DNA of 57,003 nt from Woeseiaceae bacterium (GCA_024640315.1 JAHEFF010000019.1:1-57003); one strand, 5' to 3'; shown: positions 18,032-27,534, counted from the stretch's first letter. Notes: generated by a model from the letters alone, not told the origin. Program-made: numbers and translations.

Positions 18032-19480
18032 ATGTCCCAACAAGATATTCGCTCGGCCGAACGGCCAGAGCCCGATCAGGTGCTCGTCGATATTGCGGAA
18101 TATGTCTGCAATATGAAAATCGACAGCGATCTCGCCTTCGAAACGGCGCACTACTGCCTGATGGACACTCTCGCATGCGGTTTCCAGGCGCTCGACTACC
18201 CGGCCTGCACAAAACTGCTCGGACCCGTTGTGCCGGGTGCGACACTGCCAGGTGGCGCGCGCGTTCCCGGAACGTCTTATGAGCTCGAGCCGGTCATGGC
18301 TGCGTTCAACATCGGCGCCATGATTCGCTGGCTCGACTTCAACGACACCTGGCTCGCAGCAGAGTGGGGCCATCCATCGGATAACCTGGGCGGCATCCTG
18401 GCGACGGCCGATTACCTTAGCCGCATCGCGCGCGCGGAAGGCAAAACGCCGCTGAACATGACGGACGTTTTAACCGCGATGATCAAGGCGCACGAGATCC
18501 AGGGCGTGCTTGCGCTCGAGAACAGCTTCAACCGTGTTGGGCTTGATCACGTACTACTGGTTCGGGTCGCGACGACCGCAGTCGTTACGCGCATGCTGGG
18601 TGGCGATCGCGAACAGGTCATCAATGCGGTGTCACACGCATGGATCGATGGTTGCTCCCTGCGCACCTATCGCCATGCGCCAAATACCGGTTCACGCAAA
18701 AGCTGGGCGGCGGGCGATGCAACCAGCCGTGGTGTGCGGCTGGCGCTGATCGCCATGACGGGTGAGATGGGATATCCGTCCGCTCTGACGGCAAAGACCT
18801 GGGGTTATTACGACGTGCTCTTCAAAGGGAACGAGTTTTCCTTCACGCAGGGTTACGGCAGCTACGTCATGGAAAATATCCTGTTTAAGATTTCGTATCC
18901 CGCCGAGTTTCATGCCCAGACAGCAGTTGAGGCGGCGATGACTTTGCATCCGCAGGTCAAAGGTCGTCTTGGCGAGATCGAAAGAGTCGTTATCGAAACC
19001 CAGGAGCCCGGCGTCCGGATCATCGACAAGACCGGCCCGCTCGATAATCCGGCCGATCGCGATCATTGCATTCAGTACATGGCCGCTGTGCCGATGATTT
19101 TCGGTCGCCTGACCGCGGCCGACTACGAAGACGACGTCGCCAGCGACCCGCGAATCGATGAGTTGCGAAACAAGATGGAAGTCACGGAGAACGAGCGCTA
19201 TACCAAAGATTATTTCGACGCGGACAAGCGCTACATAGGCAATTCTATCCAGGTCTTTTTTAATGACGGCTCCAGCACGGATAAGGTCGCTGTTGACTAC
19301 CCTATCGGCCATCGGCGGCGCCGGGACGAGGGCATTCCGGTTCTGAAGAAAAAATTCGAAACCAGCGTATCGGCTAAACTGAAAACGGGTCAGTGGCAGG
19401 CGCTCGACGACGCTTGCGCCGACCGCGAAAAACTAAAAGAAATGCCGGTCGACGATTTCATGGCGTTACTGGTCGTCTGA
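18032..19480 (+). CDS. prpD: 2-methylcitrate dehydratase
   Basis: MmgE/PrpD-family enzyme of 482 residues, dehydrating 2-methylcitrate to 2-methyl-cis-aconitate. The family core around the active site reads [18 protein letters not shown], followed by [16 protein letters not shown]. It is cofactor-free, unlike the AcnD/PrpF variant, and neither acnD nor prpF is present here. Hydration to methylisocitrate would need an aconitase elsewhere in the genome. It begins 2 nt after prpC and is followed 26 nt later by a secreted peptidase, which may share the transcript. Confidence 0.94.
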   Translation: MSQQDIRSAERPEPDQVLVDIAEYVCNMKIDSDLAFETAHYCLMDTLACGFQALDYPACTKLLGPVVPGATLPGGARVPGTSYELEPVMAAFNIGAMIRWLDFNDTWLAAEWGHPSDNLGGILATADYLSRIARAEGKTPLNMTDVLTAMIKAHEIQGVLALENSFNRVGLDHVLLVRVATTAVVTRMLGGDREQVINAVSHAWIDGCSLRTYRHAPNTGSRKSWAAGDATSRGVRLALIAMTGEMGYPSALTAKTWGYYDVLFKGNEFSFTQGYGSYVMENILFKISYPAEFHAQTAVEAAMTLHPQVKGRLGEIERVVIETQEPGVRIIDKTGPLDNPADRDHCIQYMAAVPMIFGRLTAADYEDDVASDPRIDELRNKMEVTENERYTKDYFDADKRYIGNSIQVFFNDGSSTDKVAVDYPIGHRRRRDEGIPVLKKKFETSVSAKLKTGQWQALDDACADREKLKEMPVDDFMALLVV

Positions 19481-19506
19481 CGTAATCAATAAGTGAGGTC
19501 GCAGCC

Positions 19507-21480
19507 ATGAAGAAGATTGTCCCATCCTTTTTAACTGCCACCTGCCTGCTACTCGCAGCCGCGCTGGCAGCCGAGCCGGTCGTGCGGATCGTCAATAATG
19601 GCAATCTCGTCATGGAAGACATTCCGCCGATTCCGGCGGCGATCGTCGACAGTCTGAATCAGTATCAGAATGTCCGTTCTGCGGGCTTCCAGGACTGGAC
19701 TGCGGACAGCAAGGGCATCTACATCTCGACCCGCTTCGGTGATGTCAATCAGATTCACCGCGTGGACATGCCTGGTGGCGCACGACACCAGGTCACCTTC
19801 TACAAGGAACCTATCGGCGGTGTTAATCGTCAACCCGGGAGCTCGAACGTGATATTCACGCGCGACGCGGGTGGCAGCGAATTCTCACAAATCTTCGTGC
19901 TGGACCCGGTCGACGGCACCACAACGATGCTGACGGATGGCGAGTCCAGGAACGGCGGGACAATCTGGGACCGGGAAGGCCGGCGGATAACATTCACCAG
20001 TACCGCGCGCAACGGCGCCTCGAACGATGTCTGGATGATGGACCCGGAAGACCCCTCAAGCGCTGAGGTGGTGCTCGAATCTCCGGATGGCAGTTCCTGG
20101 AGCGCTGCAGAGTTCTCGGCCAGCGGCAGTAAAGTGCTGATCGCAAACTACGTGAGCATCGCGGATTCGCGCGTCAACCTGCTCGACCTGGATACCGGTG
20201 CGGTTACGTTACTGGCCGGAGGTCCCGGCAACAAGAGCGCCAATTTCCCCCTGGCATTTGATGACGATAATGGTGGGGTCTGGTACGTCACGGACCAGGG
20301 AAGCGAATTCCGCCAGCTTGCATGGCAGCCTGCCGAGGCCGGCGCAGAGCCGGAGATTGTGACGAACGATATCAACTGGGATGTCGGCGACGGCTCAATC
20401 AGCCATGATCGAACTCGTATCGCGTTTACTACGAACGAGAACGGGATGTCTCGCGTCTACCTTATGGACACCCGCACCCGCGAATTCAGGGTGGTGGACA
20501 ACATTCCGACCGGTCTTGCATTCGATCTGACTTTTAGCCCCGATGACAGCCAGCTGGCGATGACGCTAAATACCGCGACAACGCCGAGCGATACGTTCGT
20601 ACTTGAGCTTGGCGATGATCCGCTGGAATACGGTGAGCTCATTCGCTGGACGACCAGCGAAGTTGGCGGGCTGGATACCTCGCAGTTCCGTTCTCCGGAG
20701 CTGGTTAGCTTTCCAACGTTTGATGAGGTGAATGGCGCACCGAGGCAAATACCCGCCTGGGTGTACAAGCCGGTTGGCGAGGGGCCGTTTCCGGTCGTCG
20801 TATCCATCCATGGAGGTCCGGAGGGGCAGTCACGCCCTGGCTTCTCCAGTACCTATCAAATGTGGATGGACAAACTGGGCGTCGCGGTCGTCATACCCAA
20901 CGTGCGCGGCTCGTCCGGCTACGGCAAAAGCTATCTCGCGCTGGACAACGATTTCAAACGCGAAGACTCGGTTCGCGACGTCGGTTCATTGCTCGACTGG
21001 ATTGCCACGCAGCCAGACCTGGACGCCGACCGGGTTGCCGTCTTTGGCGGCAGTTATGGTGGCTACATGGTACTCGCCAGCTCCTTTCACTTCAGCGACA
21101 GGCTGAAAGCTGCGGTCGATATTGTCGGTATCAGTAACTTCGTTACCTTCCTGGAAAACACGCAGGACTATCGCCGCGATCTTAGGCGGGTTGAATATGG
21201 CGACGAGCGTGACCCGGCGATGCGGGCGCACCTCGAAAGCATTGCCCCGATGAATCACGTAGACAAGATCCGGCATCCGATGCTGATCGTCCAGGGACAG
21301 AATGATCCTCGCGTACCGGTTACGGAATCAGCCCAGATCGTGGCGGCGCTGCGGGCGCAGGGTCAGGCGGTCTGGTACATGAATGCGATGAACGAGGGCC
21401 ATGGTTATCGCAAGAAAGAGAATCGCGATGTCTACCAGCAGGCGACAGTGCTTTTCCTGCAGAAACACCTTATCGAGTAG
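19507..21480 (+). CDS. Exported S9-family prolyl oligopeptidase-like peptidase
   Basis: Secreted serine peptidase of 657 residues. A signal peptide (cleavage near ALAAEP) is followed by a beta-propeller of about 350 residues with WD/TolB-like repeats. A C-terminal alpha/beta hydrolase domain has the Ser in GGSYGGYM (about residue 516), the Asp in GQNDPRVP (about 599) and the His in EGHGYRKKEN (about 631). This is the acylaminoacyl-peptidase/DPP IV-like plan. It probably trims peptides in the periplasm. Its place 26 nt behind prpD may be transcriptional convenience, since no enzymatic link is obvious. Confidence 0.92.
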   Translation: MKKIVPSFLTATCLLLAAALAAEPVVRIVNNGNLVMEDIPPIPAAIVDSLNQYQNVRSAGFQDWTADSKGIYISTRFGDVNQIHRVDMPGGARHQVTFYKEPIGGVNRQPGSSNVIFTRDAGGSEFSQIFVLDPVDGTTTMLTDGESRNGGTIWDREGRRITFTSTARNGASNDVWMMDPEDPSSAEVVLESPDGSSWSAAEFSASGSKVLIANYVSIADSRVNLLDLDTGAVTLLAGGPGNKSANFPLAFDDDNGGVWYVTDQGSEFRQLAWQPAEAGAEPEIVTNDINWDVGDGSISHDRTRIAFTTNENGMSRVYLMDTRTREFRVVDNIPTGLAFDLTFSPDDSQLAMTLNTATTPSDTFVLELGDDPLEYGELIRWTTSEVGGLDTSQFRSPELVSFPTFDEVNGAPRQIPAWVYKPVGEGPFPVVVSIHGGPEGQSRPGFSSTYQMWMDKLGVAVVIPNVRGSSGYGKSYLALDNDFKREDSVRDVGSLLDWIATQPDLDADRVAVFGGSYGGYMVLASSFHFSDRLKAAVDIVGISNFVTFLENTQDYRRDLRRVEYGDERDPAMRAHLESIAPMNHVDKIRHPMLIVQGQNDPRVPVTESAQIVAALRAQGQAVWYMNAMNEGHGYRKKENRDVYQQATVLFLQKHLIE

Positions 21481-21615
21481 ACTGCGGGGATTCGACCTGC
21501 GTAGTATATTTCGACAGTAATTTATCAAACACCACCTGGGAATCGGCAGCTCGTCGTTGTGGCTTCTGGCTGCAGCTGTGTAGCGCCGATCAGAGCAGGG
21601 AAAGGAGAGCAAGAA

Positions 21616-22275
21616 ATGAAGGGCCGTAGCAAAATTCTGTTCACAATTCTGGCACTGACATTAGTCGGAGTGACCAGCGCGCAAGAAGCGCCAGAGGTGT
21701 CATACGACGGGCTGGTCAGGATTGACAAGGGCCGATTCAAGCTGACCTATGCTGATCCGGATGTGGATTTCAGTGTCTACAAAAAATATATGCCGGGCGG
21801 CGCACAATTCCAGTTTCGTGCGGTCAAGAAGACTTCCAGCACGACGGCGCGACGCAGCAACCAGCGTGAATTCTGGATCAGTGACGCGGACAAGCAGAAA
21901 CTCGAGGATACCGTTCGGGAAGTATTTATCGAGGAGCTTGCCAAGAGTGAGACCTTCACCGCAACAGACGAACCGGGCCCGGATACCTTGATCATTCGGG
22001 GCGCATTGCATGACATCGTCTCGCAGGTGCCGCCGGACAACATCGGTAGCGGTGAAATCTACCTGTCCTCGGTGGGCGAGGCGACATTGATCCTCGAAGC
22101 ACTCGATTCCCTGAGCGGAGAGGTGATCTACCGTGGCATAGAGCGACGGGTCGCAGAACGACCGGGCGGCGCCCCGGTGCGGTCCAGTACGGTAACCACC
22201 TGGGCGGAAGTCAGGCGTCTTGCGCGGCGCTGGGCGACGGCTTTGCGGGAAGGGATGGACTCCATTCACGACTAG
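21616..22275 (+). CDS. Exported DUF3313-like protein
   Basis: A 219-residue protein whose ATG at 21616 follows AAGGAG. It opens with a signal peptide (MKGRSKILFTILALTLVGVTSA). The mature part begins with a YDGLVRIDKGRFKLTYADPDVDFSVYK block that resembles DUF3313 lipoproteins, although no lipobox Cys is seen here. The rest is soluble and charged. The function is unknown. It stands alone between the S9 peptidase and rsmG, with 135 nt upstream that show no clear promoter. Confidence 0.7.
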   Translation: MKGRSKILFTILALTLVGVTSAQEAPEVSYDGLVRIDKGRFKLTYADPDVDFSVYKKYMPGGAQFQFRAVKKTSSTTARRSNQREFWISDADKQKLEDTVREVFIEELAKSETFTATDEPGPDTLIIRGALHDIVSQVPPDNIGSGEIYLSSVGEATLILEALDSLSGEVIYRGIERRVAERPGGAPVRSSTVTTWAEVRRLARRWATALREGMDSIHD

Positions 22276-22333
22276 CAGGGAACTGGCGGCATTGGGCAGC
22301 TGTTTTGTGTCTGTCATTGCGATATAAGCGACC

Positions 22334-22981
22334 GTGTCTTCCGGCATCAAGGACAGAATCAATGAAGGCGCGGCCGCCCTCGGCCAGGACCTGACGGACG
22401 ATCAATGCCAGAAACTGGCACTCCTTATTAGCGAGCTCGAACGCTGGAACCGGCGGATAAACCTGACCGCCATTCGCGATCCGGGCGAAATGGTGAGCGG
22501 GCATGTACTGGACAGCCTCGCCGTGCGCCCTTTTCTGCGCGGACCCAGGGTTGTCGACATAGGTACCGGCGCCGGTTTTCCGGGTCTGCCGCTGGCCATT
22601 GTCGAGTCCGGACTTGAGTTTGTCCTCCTCGACAGTAACGGCAAAAAGATCAGTTTCGTCAGTCACATGATCGGCGAGCTCGGACTTTCGAATGCCAAAG
22701 CTGCAAAAGCGCGTGCAGAGGACTATGCACCCGGCAATCGCTTTGATACGGTGATCGCCCGGGCATTGGCATCGGTACCGCGGCTGGTTGAACTTTCGAG
22801 TGAGCTGGTCGGAGAGGACGGACAGTTGCTGGCGCTCAAGGGAAAATATCCGGCCGAAGAGCTGGAAGCGATAAGATCTTTACCCGATTGGGTATACGAT
22901 GTGACTGAATTACATGTGCCGGGTCTCCAGGCGCATGCACGGCACGTTGTTGCTCTGCAAAGGACACATTCAGACCCCTAA
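22334..22981 (+). CDS. rsmG: 16S rRNA (guanine(527)-N(7))-methyltransferase
   Basis: SAM-dependent methyltransferase that makes m7G527 in 16S rRNA. It has 215 residues, the usual length. The SAM site reads VVDIGTGAGFPGLPLAI, preceded by the N-terminal RRINLTAI of the GidB family. The start is a GTG. Its stop overlaps the parA ATG by one base (TAATG), so rsmG, parA and parB form one coupled unit as in many relatives. The usual upstream partner mnmG lies 17 kb away in this window. Confidence 0.96.
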   Translation: MSSGIKDRINEGAAALGQDLTDDQCQKLALLISELERWNRRINLTAIRDPGEMVSGHVLDSLAVRPFLRGPRVVDIGTGAGFPGLPLAIVESGLEFVLLDSNGKKISFVSHMIGELGLSNAKAAKARAEDYAPGNRFDTVIARALASVPRLVELSSELVGEDGQLLALKGKYPAEELEAIRSLPDWVYDVTELHVPGLQAHARHVVALQRTHSDP

Positions 22982-23766
22982 TGGCACGCATCATCGCAAT
23001 TGCCAACCAGAAAGGCGGCGTCGGGAAGACTACGACGTGCGTCAACCTGGCTGCATCACTCGCCGCAACACAGCGACGGGTGCTGCTGATCGATCTCGAT
23101 CCGCAGGGTAATGCCACCATGGGATGCGGCATCGACAAAAGTGAGCTGGAATTGACTGCCTGTGACGTCTTGCTCGGCGATGCCACCGCTGCCGACACGA
23201 TTGTCTCGGCGCCTGAAGGCGGGTTTGCAGTATTACCGGGCAACGAAGACCTGACGCTCGCCGAGGTCAATTTGCTGCAGGCGATTGGCCGGGAATCAAA
23301 ACTGAGAAAGGCCTTAGCGCCGGTCACGGGTTTGTATGATTTCATCCTGATTGACTGCCCACCTTCGATCAATATGCTAACGGTTAACGCATTGACAGCC
23401 GCTGATGGTGTGTTGATCCCGATGCAGTGTGAGTACTATGCGCTCGAAGGCTTAAGCGCGCTGCTGAACACAGTCGAACAGGTGCGGGATTCCGTTAATT
23501 CGGAACTCGAGGTTTACGGGTTGTTGCGAACCATGGTTGATCCGCGCATCAATCTTTCGAACGAGGTGTCGGATCAATTGATCAGCCACTTTAACGACAA
23601 GGTGTTCCGCACGGTCGTGCCGCGGAACGTGCGCCTGGCCGAAGCACCGAGTTTCGGCCGACCCGTGCTGTATCACGATCGAAAATCGCGCGGCGCACTT
23701 GCATACCTGGCACTGGCCGGCGAAGTACTGCGTCGCGAAGACGAGCGAGCGACTGTCGGTCCATAA
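22981..23766 (+). CDS. parA: Chromosome-partitioning ATPase ParA (Soj)
   Basis: ATPase of 261 residues that works with ParB to segregate the replication origin. The deviant Walker A KGGVGKTTT is near residues 11-19, DLDPQGNATMG follows, and the Walker B region is ILIDCPPS. The short form without an N-terminal helix-turn-helix is the chromosomal type, not the plasmid type. It overlaps rsmG by one base, and parB starts 15 nt downstream. Confidence 0.96.
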   Translation: MARIIAIANQKGGVGKTTTCVNLAASLAATQRRVLLIDLDPQGNATMGCGIDKSELELTACDVLLGDATAADTIVSAPEGGFAVLPGNEDLTLAEVNLLQAIGRESKLRKALAPVTGLYDFILIDCPPSINMLTVNALTAADGVLIPMQCEYYALEGLSALLNTVEQVRDSVNSELEVYGLLRTMVDPRINLSNEVSDQLISHFNDKVFRTVVPRNVRLAEAPSFGRPVLYHDRKSRGALAYLALAGEVLRREDERATVGP

Positions 23767-23781
23767 ACTGGAATAAGAGGG

Positions 23782-24675
23782 ATGACAAAAAAGAAAAGAC
23801 TCGGCCGCGGCCTCGACGCCCTGCTATCCAAGCCGATATCCGAAACGCATGCCGTGACCGGTGAGCACAACGAACCGGAAGGCCTGCACAATATTCCGGT
23901 CGACCTTTTGCAGCGAGGCCAGTACCAACCGCGCGTCGATATGCGCCAGGATACGCTCGAGGAGCTGGCGAAATCCATCCAGGCTCAGGGCGTCGTCCAG
24001 CCGATCGTGGCGCGGCCAATTAGTAAGACCGGGAAAACCCAGCGTTACGAAATCATTGCCGGCGAGCGTCGCTGGCGTGCTGCACAAATGGCCGGGCTGC
24101 AGAGTATTCCTACCGTTATACGGGACGTACCGGATGAATCCGCCATTGCCATGGCGCTCATCGAGAACATCCAGCGCGAAAACCTGAATCCGCTGGAAGA
24201 GGCTGTGGCGCTCGATCGCCTCATTCGCGAATTTGACCTGACGCACCAGGAGACGGCTGACGCCGTCGGCCGCTCGCGCGCATCTGTAAGTAACCTGCTT
24301 CGATTACTGGACCTGTCCGACAAGGTTAAGCCGCTGCTCGAAGCCAGGGAGATAGAGATGGGTCACGCTCGCGCGCTCCTGGCGATCACGAACGATGCCC
24401 AGCAGTACGACGCTGCCCGCCAGGTCGTCAGGAAGGGCCTCTCGGTTCGCGAGACGGAACAGCTTGTGCGGCGAATGACCTCGCCGGATGCAGGCAAGAA
24501 CCGGAAGGCGGAAGCGGCAGGAAAAGATGGCGATATCCGGCGTCTCGAGCAGGACATGACCGACAAGCTGGGCGCAAAAGTACGGATCGACCACACCAGG
24601 AAAGGCAGTGGCAAGCTGGTTATCAGTTACAACAGCCTTGATGAGCTGGACGGCATTCTGAAACACATCAAGTAG
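23782..24675 (+). CDS. parB: Chromosome-partitioning protein ParB (Spo0J)
   Basis: CTP-dependent DNA clamp that loads at parS sites near the origin; 297 residues. The N-terminus has the ParA-interacting KKRLGRGLDALLS. The CTPase/nucleotide motifs QYQPR and GERRWRAAQMAGL follow, then a helix-turn-helix region (THQETADAVGRSRASVSNLLRLL). The C-terminal dimerisation domain is complete. No perfect parS palindrome was seen in this window by eye. Confidence 0.96.
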   Translation: MTKKKRLGRGLDALLSKPISETHAVTGEHNEPEGLHNIPVDLLQRGQYQPRVDMRQDTLEELAKSIQAQGVVQPIVARPISKTGKTQRYEIIAGERRWRAAQMAGLQSIPTVIRDVPDESAIAMALIENIQRENLNPLEEAVALDRLIREFDLTHQETADAVGRSRASVSNLLRLLDLSDKVKPLLEAREIEMGHARALLAITNDAQQYDAARQVVRKGLSVRETEQLVRRMTSPDAGKNRKAEAAGKDGDIRRLEQDMTDKLGAKVRIDHTRKGSGKLVISYNSLDELDGILKHIK

Positions 24676-24718
24676 GTTGCAGTCGGGCCCGGGCCGCGAT
24701 CATTAAAGGGGATACATC

Positions 24719-25996
24719 ATGCGACAGTTATTTTGCCTGGTCGCTGCACTGGCGTTCGTTTCGCCGGCGCCTGCGGACGAGCCCATCACTATCATCCACG
24801 CCGGAACCTTGCTTGCCGTACCTGGCGAGGCGCCGCGATCGAATCAGACGATAAAAATCGAGGGCAACCGAATCAGCGGCATCGAAGATGGATTTGCTGC
24901 GCCCGGCAATGGAGAAACGCTGATCGACCTTTCGGACAAGTTCGTGCTGCCCGGCCTGATGGACATGCATGTCCACTTGTTGGGCGAGCTCGGTCCGAGC
25001 TCGCGAACTGACGCGCTCCATGTCACCACCTCGATGCAGGCGTTGAAGGGCGCCATGCATGCCAGGCGAACGCTTTACGCCGGATTTACGACGGTAAGGG
25101 ATCTCGGTGGCAAGCCCGAGGCGATTTACGCTTTGCGCGACGCTATTGCCCAGGATTTTATAGAGGGTCCGAGGGTGATCGCCGCCGGCAGTGCGCTGGC
25201 CTCGACCGGTGGTCACGGGGATGTAGATGGCTATAAAGCGGAACTGCTAACGCTCTGGACGCCGGAGACGATCTGTGACGGTCCGTACGACTGCCGTCGC
25301 GCGACTCGCTATGCAATCAAGTACGGCGCGGAGTGGATCAAGATTACTGCGACCGGTGGGGTTCTTTCCGACACGGCGACGGGCACCGATCAACAGATGA
25401 CCGACGACGAACTGATCGAGATCATGGACACGGCCCATGGCCTGGGCGTGAAGGTCGCGGCGCATGCTCACGGGACGAATGGCATCAACGCCGCGCTTCG
25501 GGCCGGCGTCGACAGTATCGATCACGGTTCGTTTCTTGATAAGGAATCGATCAAATTGTTCAGGGAAACCGGTGCCTACCTGGTGCCCACGCTGATGCCG
25601 GGCCACGTTCTGCCGGCACAAATGGAAGGCAATCCTTTCTTCACCGATGCGATCAAGGCCAAAGCGCTCGCCGCGTCGGCAGCGTCAAAAGAAAGCGTTG
25701 GCAAAGCTCATGAAGGCGGCGTGAAGATCGCCTTTGGGACCGACACCGGTGTGACCCGGCACGGCGACAATGCGCAGGAGTTTGCATTGCTGGTTGCCGC
25801 GGGAATGAGTGAAATGGAGGCCATTCGAACGGCCACGGTGGCGACAGCGGACCTGCTCGGCATGTCGGACTCACTTGGCACGATCGAAGCAGGCAAACTA
25901 GCGGACATTATTGCAGTCGATGAAAGCCCGCTCGAAGATGTCACAGCGCTTGAGCGGGTCAGCGTTGTGATCAGGAATGGTCGCCGGGTTAAATAG
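24719..25996 (+). CDS. Exported amidohydrolase (imidazolonepropionase/prolidase-like)
   Basis: A 425-residue metal-dependent hydrolase with a signal peptide (ending near PAPADEP). Metal ligands: the HxH of DMHVHLLGE, a candidate carbamylated Lys region in WIKITATGG, His in AAHAHG and SIDHGS, and Asp in FGTDTG. This is the organisation of secreted Xaa-Pro or dipeptide amidohydrolases. It begins 43 nt after parB behind AGGGG, so it might be read through from the par genes, although a functional link is unlikely. Substrates may be amides, lactams or dipeptides. Confidence 0.88.
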   Translation: MRQLFCLVAALAFVSPAPADEPITIIHAGTLLAVPGEAPRSNQTIKIEGNRISGIEDGFAAPGNGETLIDLSDKFVLPGLMDMHVHLLGELGPSSRTDALHVTTSMQALKGAMHARRTLYAGFTTVRDLGGKPEAIYALRDAIAQDFIEGPRVIAAGSALASTGGHGDVDGYKAELLTLWTPETICDGPYDCRRATRYAIKYGAEWIKITATGGVLSDTATGTDQQMTDDELIEIMDTAHGLGVKVAAHAHGTNGINAALRAGVDSIDHGSFLDKESIKLFRETGAYLVPTLMPGHVLPAQMEGNPFFTDAIKAKALAASAASKESVGKAHEGGVKIAFGTDTGVTRHGDNAQEFALLVAAGMSEMEAIRTATVATADLLGMSDSLGTIEAGKLADIIAVDESPLEDVTALERVSVVIRNGRRVK

Positions 25997-26005
25997 CGAA
26001 ACGTT

Positions 26006-27169
26006 TCAGGCAACGTTGATTTTGAATTCCGAGCCGGCGCTGTAGACTTTGCGGATAATCTCGGGCATCACTGCTTCGGAGATCAGGTAGCCCTGCATCT
26101 TGTCGCACTCGATGGTCTTCAGAAACTCGTAGGTCTCCTGGTCTTCTACACCTTCGGCGCACACGGTAATTCCGAGGTTATGGGCCAGCCCTGTTACCGC
26201 GGCAAGTACCTTGAGGGCGACCGGGTTTTCCTGGGCACGCTTCAGCGCGGTGGCGTGAATCTTGATCTCGTCAAAGGGCAGTTGCTCGAAGGTGCCCAGA
26301 GATGCTACGGCGACGCCGAAGTCATCCAGTGAGATTCTGAATCCAAGGCCCCGCATCTCGTTCAGAACATGCAGATGGGGCGCCTCGGAGGATGCGATAT
26401 CCTGCTCCGTCACCTCAAATGTGAATCTCGAGCACTCCAGATTCTGGTTTCTTACGATGCGTTTGTAATTGTGCGCAAGAACCGCATTGTTCAGCTGGCT
26501 CGAAGACAGGTTGATACAGACGTTCAGCTCCAGACCCTGCTCGTGCCAGCGATTGAGCTGCGTGGCTGCTTCGAAAAGCACGAATTCACTGACAGGCCCA
26601 ATCAACTCGAAGGCCTCCGCCTCCGGCAGAAACTCCAGGGGACCGAGAAGGCCGTGTTCCGGGTGGCGCCAGCGAATCAGTGCCTCGACTTCGCTCGTAT
26701 TCCATTCGGCGCCGTCGCCGCGTTCGACTTTGGGTTGGTACTGGAGAAAGAACTCGCGTTTCACCAGGGCTTGCTCCAGCTCGCCCTTGCCGAGTTTCAG
26801 CATGCGGCGTCGGCATTTGCGCAGCGCCGCACTCAAAATATCGCTATCACAATCGGGACTGACCCACTCAACGATCGGGTAGGCCCCCAGCGTTTTTGCG
26901 GCCCGGGCACGGTTGCTCGCGCGGAGCATCTCAGCATCGGCACAGACGACCAGGCCAAATTCGGCGTTTCGCTTGGCTCGTACGAGGCTGTCCACGACCT
27001 GATTGCTGATATCGGCCTCGCCCAGAATGACGAAACGCCGCGATTTGCCGCTCATCAGGCGGTCGAGCTTGTCGATATTGTTGAAATAACTCAGGGACAG
27101 GCTTAGTTCCCGGACCACATTGATCAGGGCCTGTGACCTGCCGAGGGATTGACTCACAACCGTTAACAT
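26006..27169 (-). CDS. EAL-domain protein with degenerate receiver-like N-terminus
   Basis: Putative cyclic-di-GMP phosphodiesterase of 387 residues. The first 130 residues resemble a receiver fold in length and pattern (RRFVILGEAD, then GLVVCADAE) but show no clear phospho-Asp site. The EAL domain has E162-A-L, N220, E252, D282-D283, K303 and E339, which are the metal and catalytic ligands. Loop 6, usually DFGTGYSSL, is altered to DFGVAVASL, and the usual KID is KIH. It may therefore be a weak enzyme or a c-di-GMP sensor. The ATG follows GGAG. It is divergent from the atp operon. Confidence 0.85.
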   Translation of the reverse strand: MLTVVSQSLGRSQALINVVRELSLSLSYFNNIDKLDRLMSGKSRRFVILGEADISNQVVDSLVRAKRNAEFGLVVCADAEMLRASNRARAAKTLGAYPIVEWVSPDCDSDILSAALRKCRRRMLKLGKGELEQALVKREFFLQYQPKVERGDGAEWNTSEVEALIRWRHPEHGLLGPLEFLPEAEAFELIGPVSEFVLFEAATQLNRWHEQGLELNVCINLSSSQLNNAVLAHNYKRIVRNQNLECSRFTFEVTEQDIASSEAPHLHVLNEMRGLGFRISLDDFGVAVASLGTFEQLPFDEIKIHATALKRAQENPVALKVLAAVTGLAHNLGITVCAEGVEDQETYEFLKTIECDKMQGYLISEAVMPEIIRKVYSAGSEFKINVA

Positions 27170-27217
27170 ACTGCTCTCCGAGCCGGGTCATTGCGGACTA
27201 TTGCTCCGTGTCCTGAT

Positions 27218-27238
27218 CTGCCTGATTCCCGCAGGCAG
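27218..27238 (-). other. Hairpin in the leader of the EAL gene
   Basis: CTGCCTG (27218-27224) and CAGGCAG (27232-27238) form a perfect 7-bp stem with a 7-nt loop, about 50 nt upstream of the EAL start codon. It may be an mRNA structure or a protein-binding dyad. Nothing further can be said. Confidence 0.35.
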
Positions 27239-27400
27239 CCCGGTACCTGGTCATTTATACGTGGCCATTTCGGACCAGAACGTGCCGTGAGTCGCAATGC
27301 GGAAATTTTTTGCCAGACTGGCCTAAATATCCCTTGAATCGCCTGCCGTGACCCTCATGAAACCCTTGCAAAAATGGGGATTTTGAAGTGTTCGCGTCTG

Positions 27401-27429
27401 TTGCCATGACCCACCGGCACCACTATAAT
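27401..27429 (+). promoter_or_regulatory. Strong sigma70-type promoter of the atp operon
   Basis: TTGCCA (27401-27406, 5 of 6) and TATAAT (27424-27429, 6 of 6) are separated by exactly 17 nt, the best promoter match in the window. Transcription would start near 27436, leaving a leader of about 100 nt before atpI. The open frame that runs through this site upstream of atpI is therefore unlikely to be coding. The rest of the 365-nt gap back to the EAL gene (27170-27534) holds the leader hairpins listed separately and no gene that I can support. Confidence 0.75.
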
Positions 27430-27469
27430 GCGCGGCCTGAGCAGGGGCCCGCCTGGACTGATAGTAGAC

Positions 27470-27513
27470 AAAACGCCACAAGCCGCCGGTTAGCCGATGG
27501 ACGTGGCGTTTTT
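27470..27513 (+). terminator. Terminator-like hairpin in the atp leader (candidate attenuator)
   Basis: AAAACGCCAC (27470-27479) and GTGGCGTTTT (27503-27512) pair perfectly over 10 bp, with a 23-nt loop that can itself fold (CGG-TTAG-CCG). The 3' arm ends in a run of five T. The atpI ribosome-binding site GGAGG begins only 7 nt later. The shape is that of an intrinsic terminator placed between the promoter and the first gene, so it could set the fraction of transcripts entering the operon. Confidence 0.5.
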
Positions 27514-27534
27514 AGTGCCGGAGGCAAGCGACAC

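Noticed and set aside
22334..24675. parS site or replication origin near parAB
   Set aside because: I saw no full TGTTTCACGTGAAACA-type palindrome and no cluster of TTATCCACA boxes by eye. A CCACGTG half-match inside atpB is not enough. A computed scan could change this.
27388..27534. N-terminal extension of atpI by 49 codons
   Set aside because: It contains the TATAAT promoter element and the leader hairpin, and AtpI homologues begin at or near the ATG at 27535, which has its own GGAGG.
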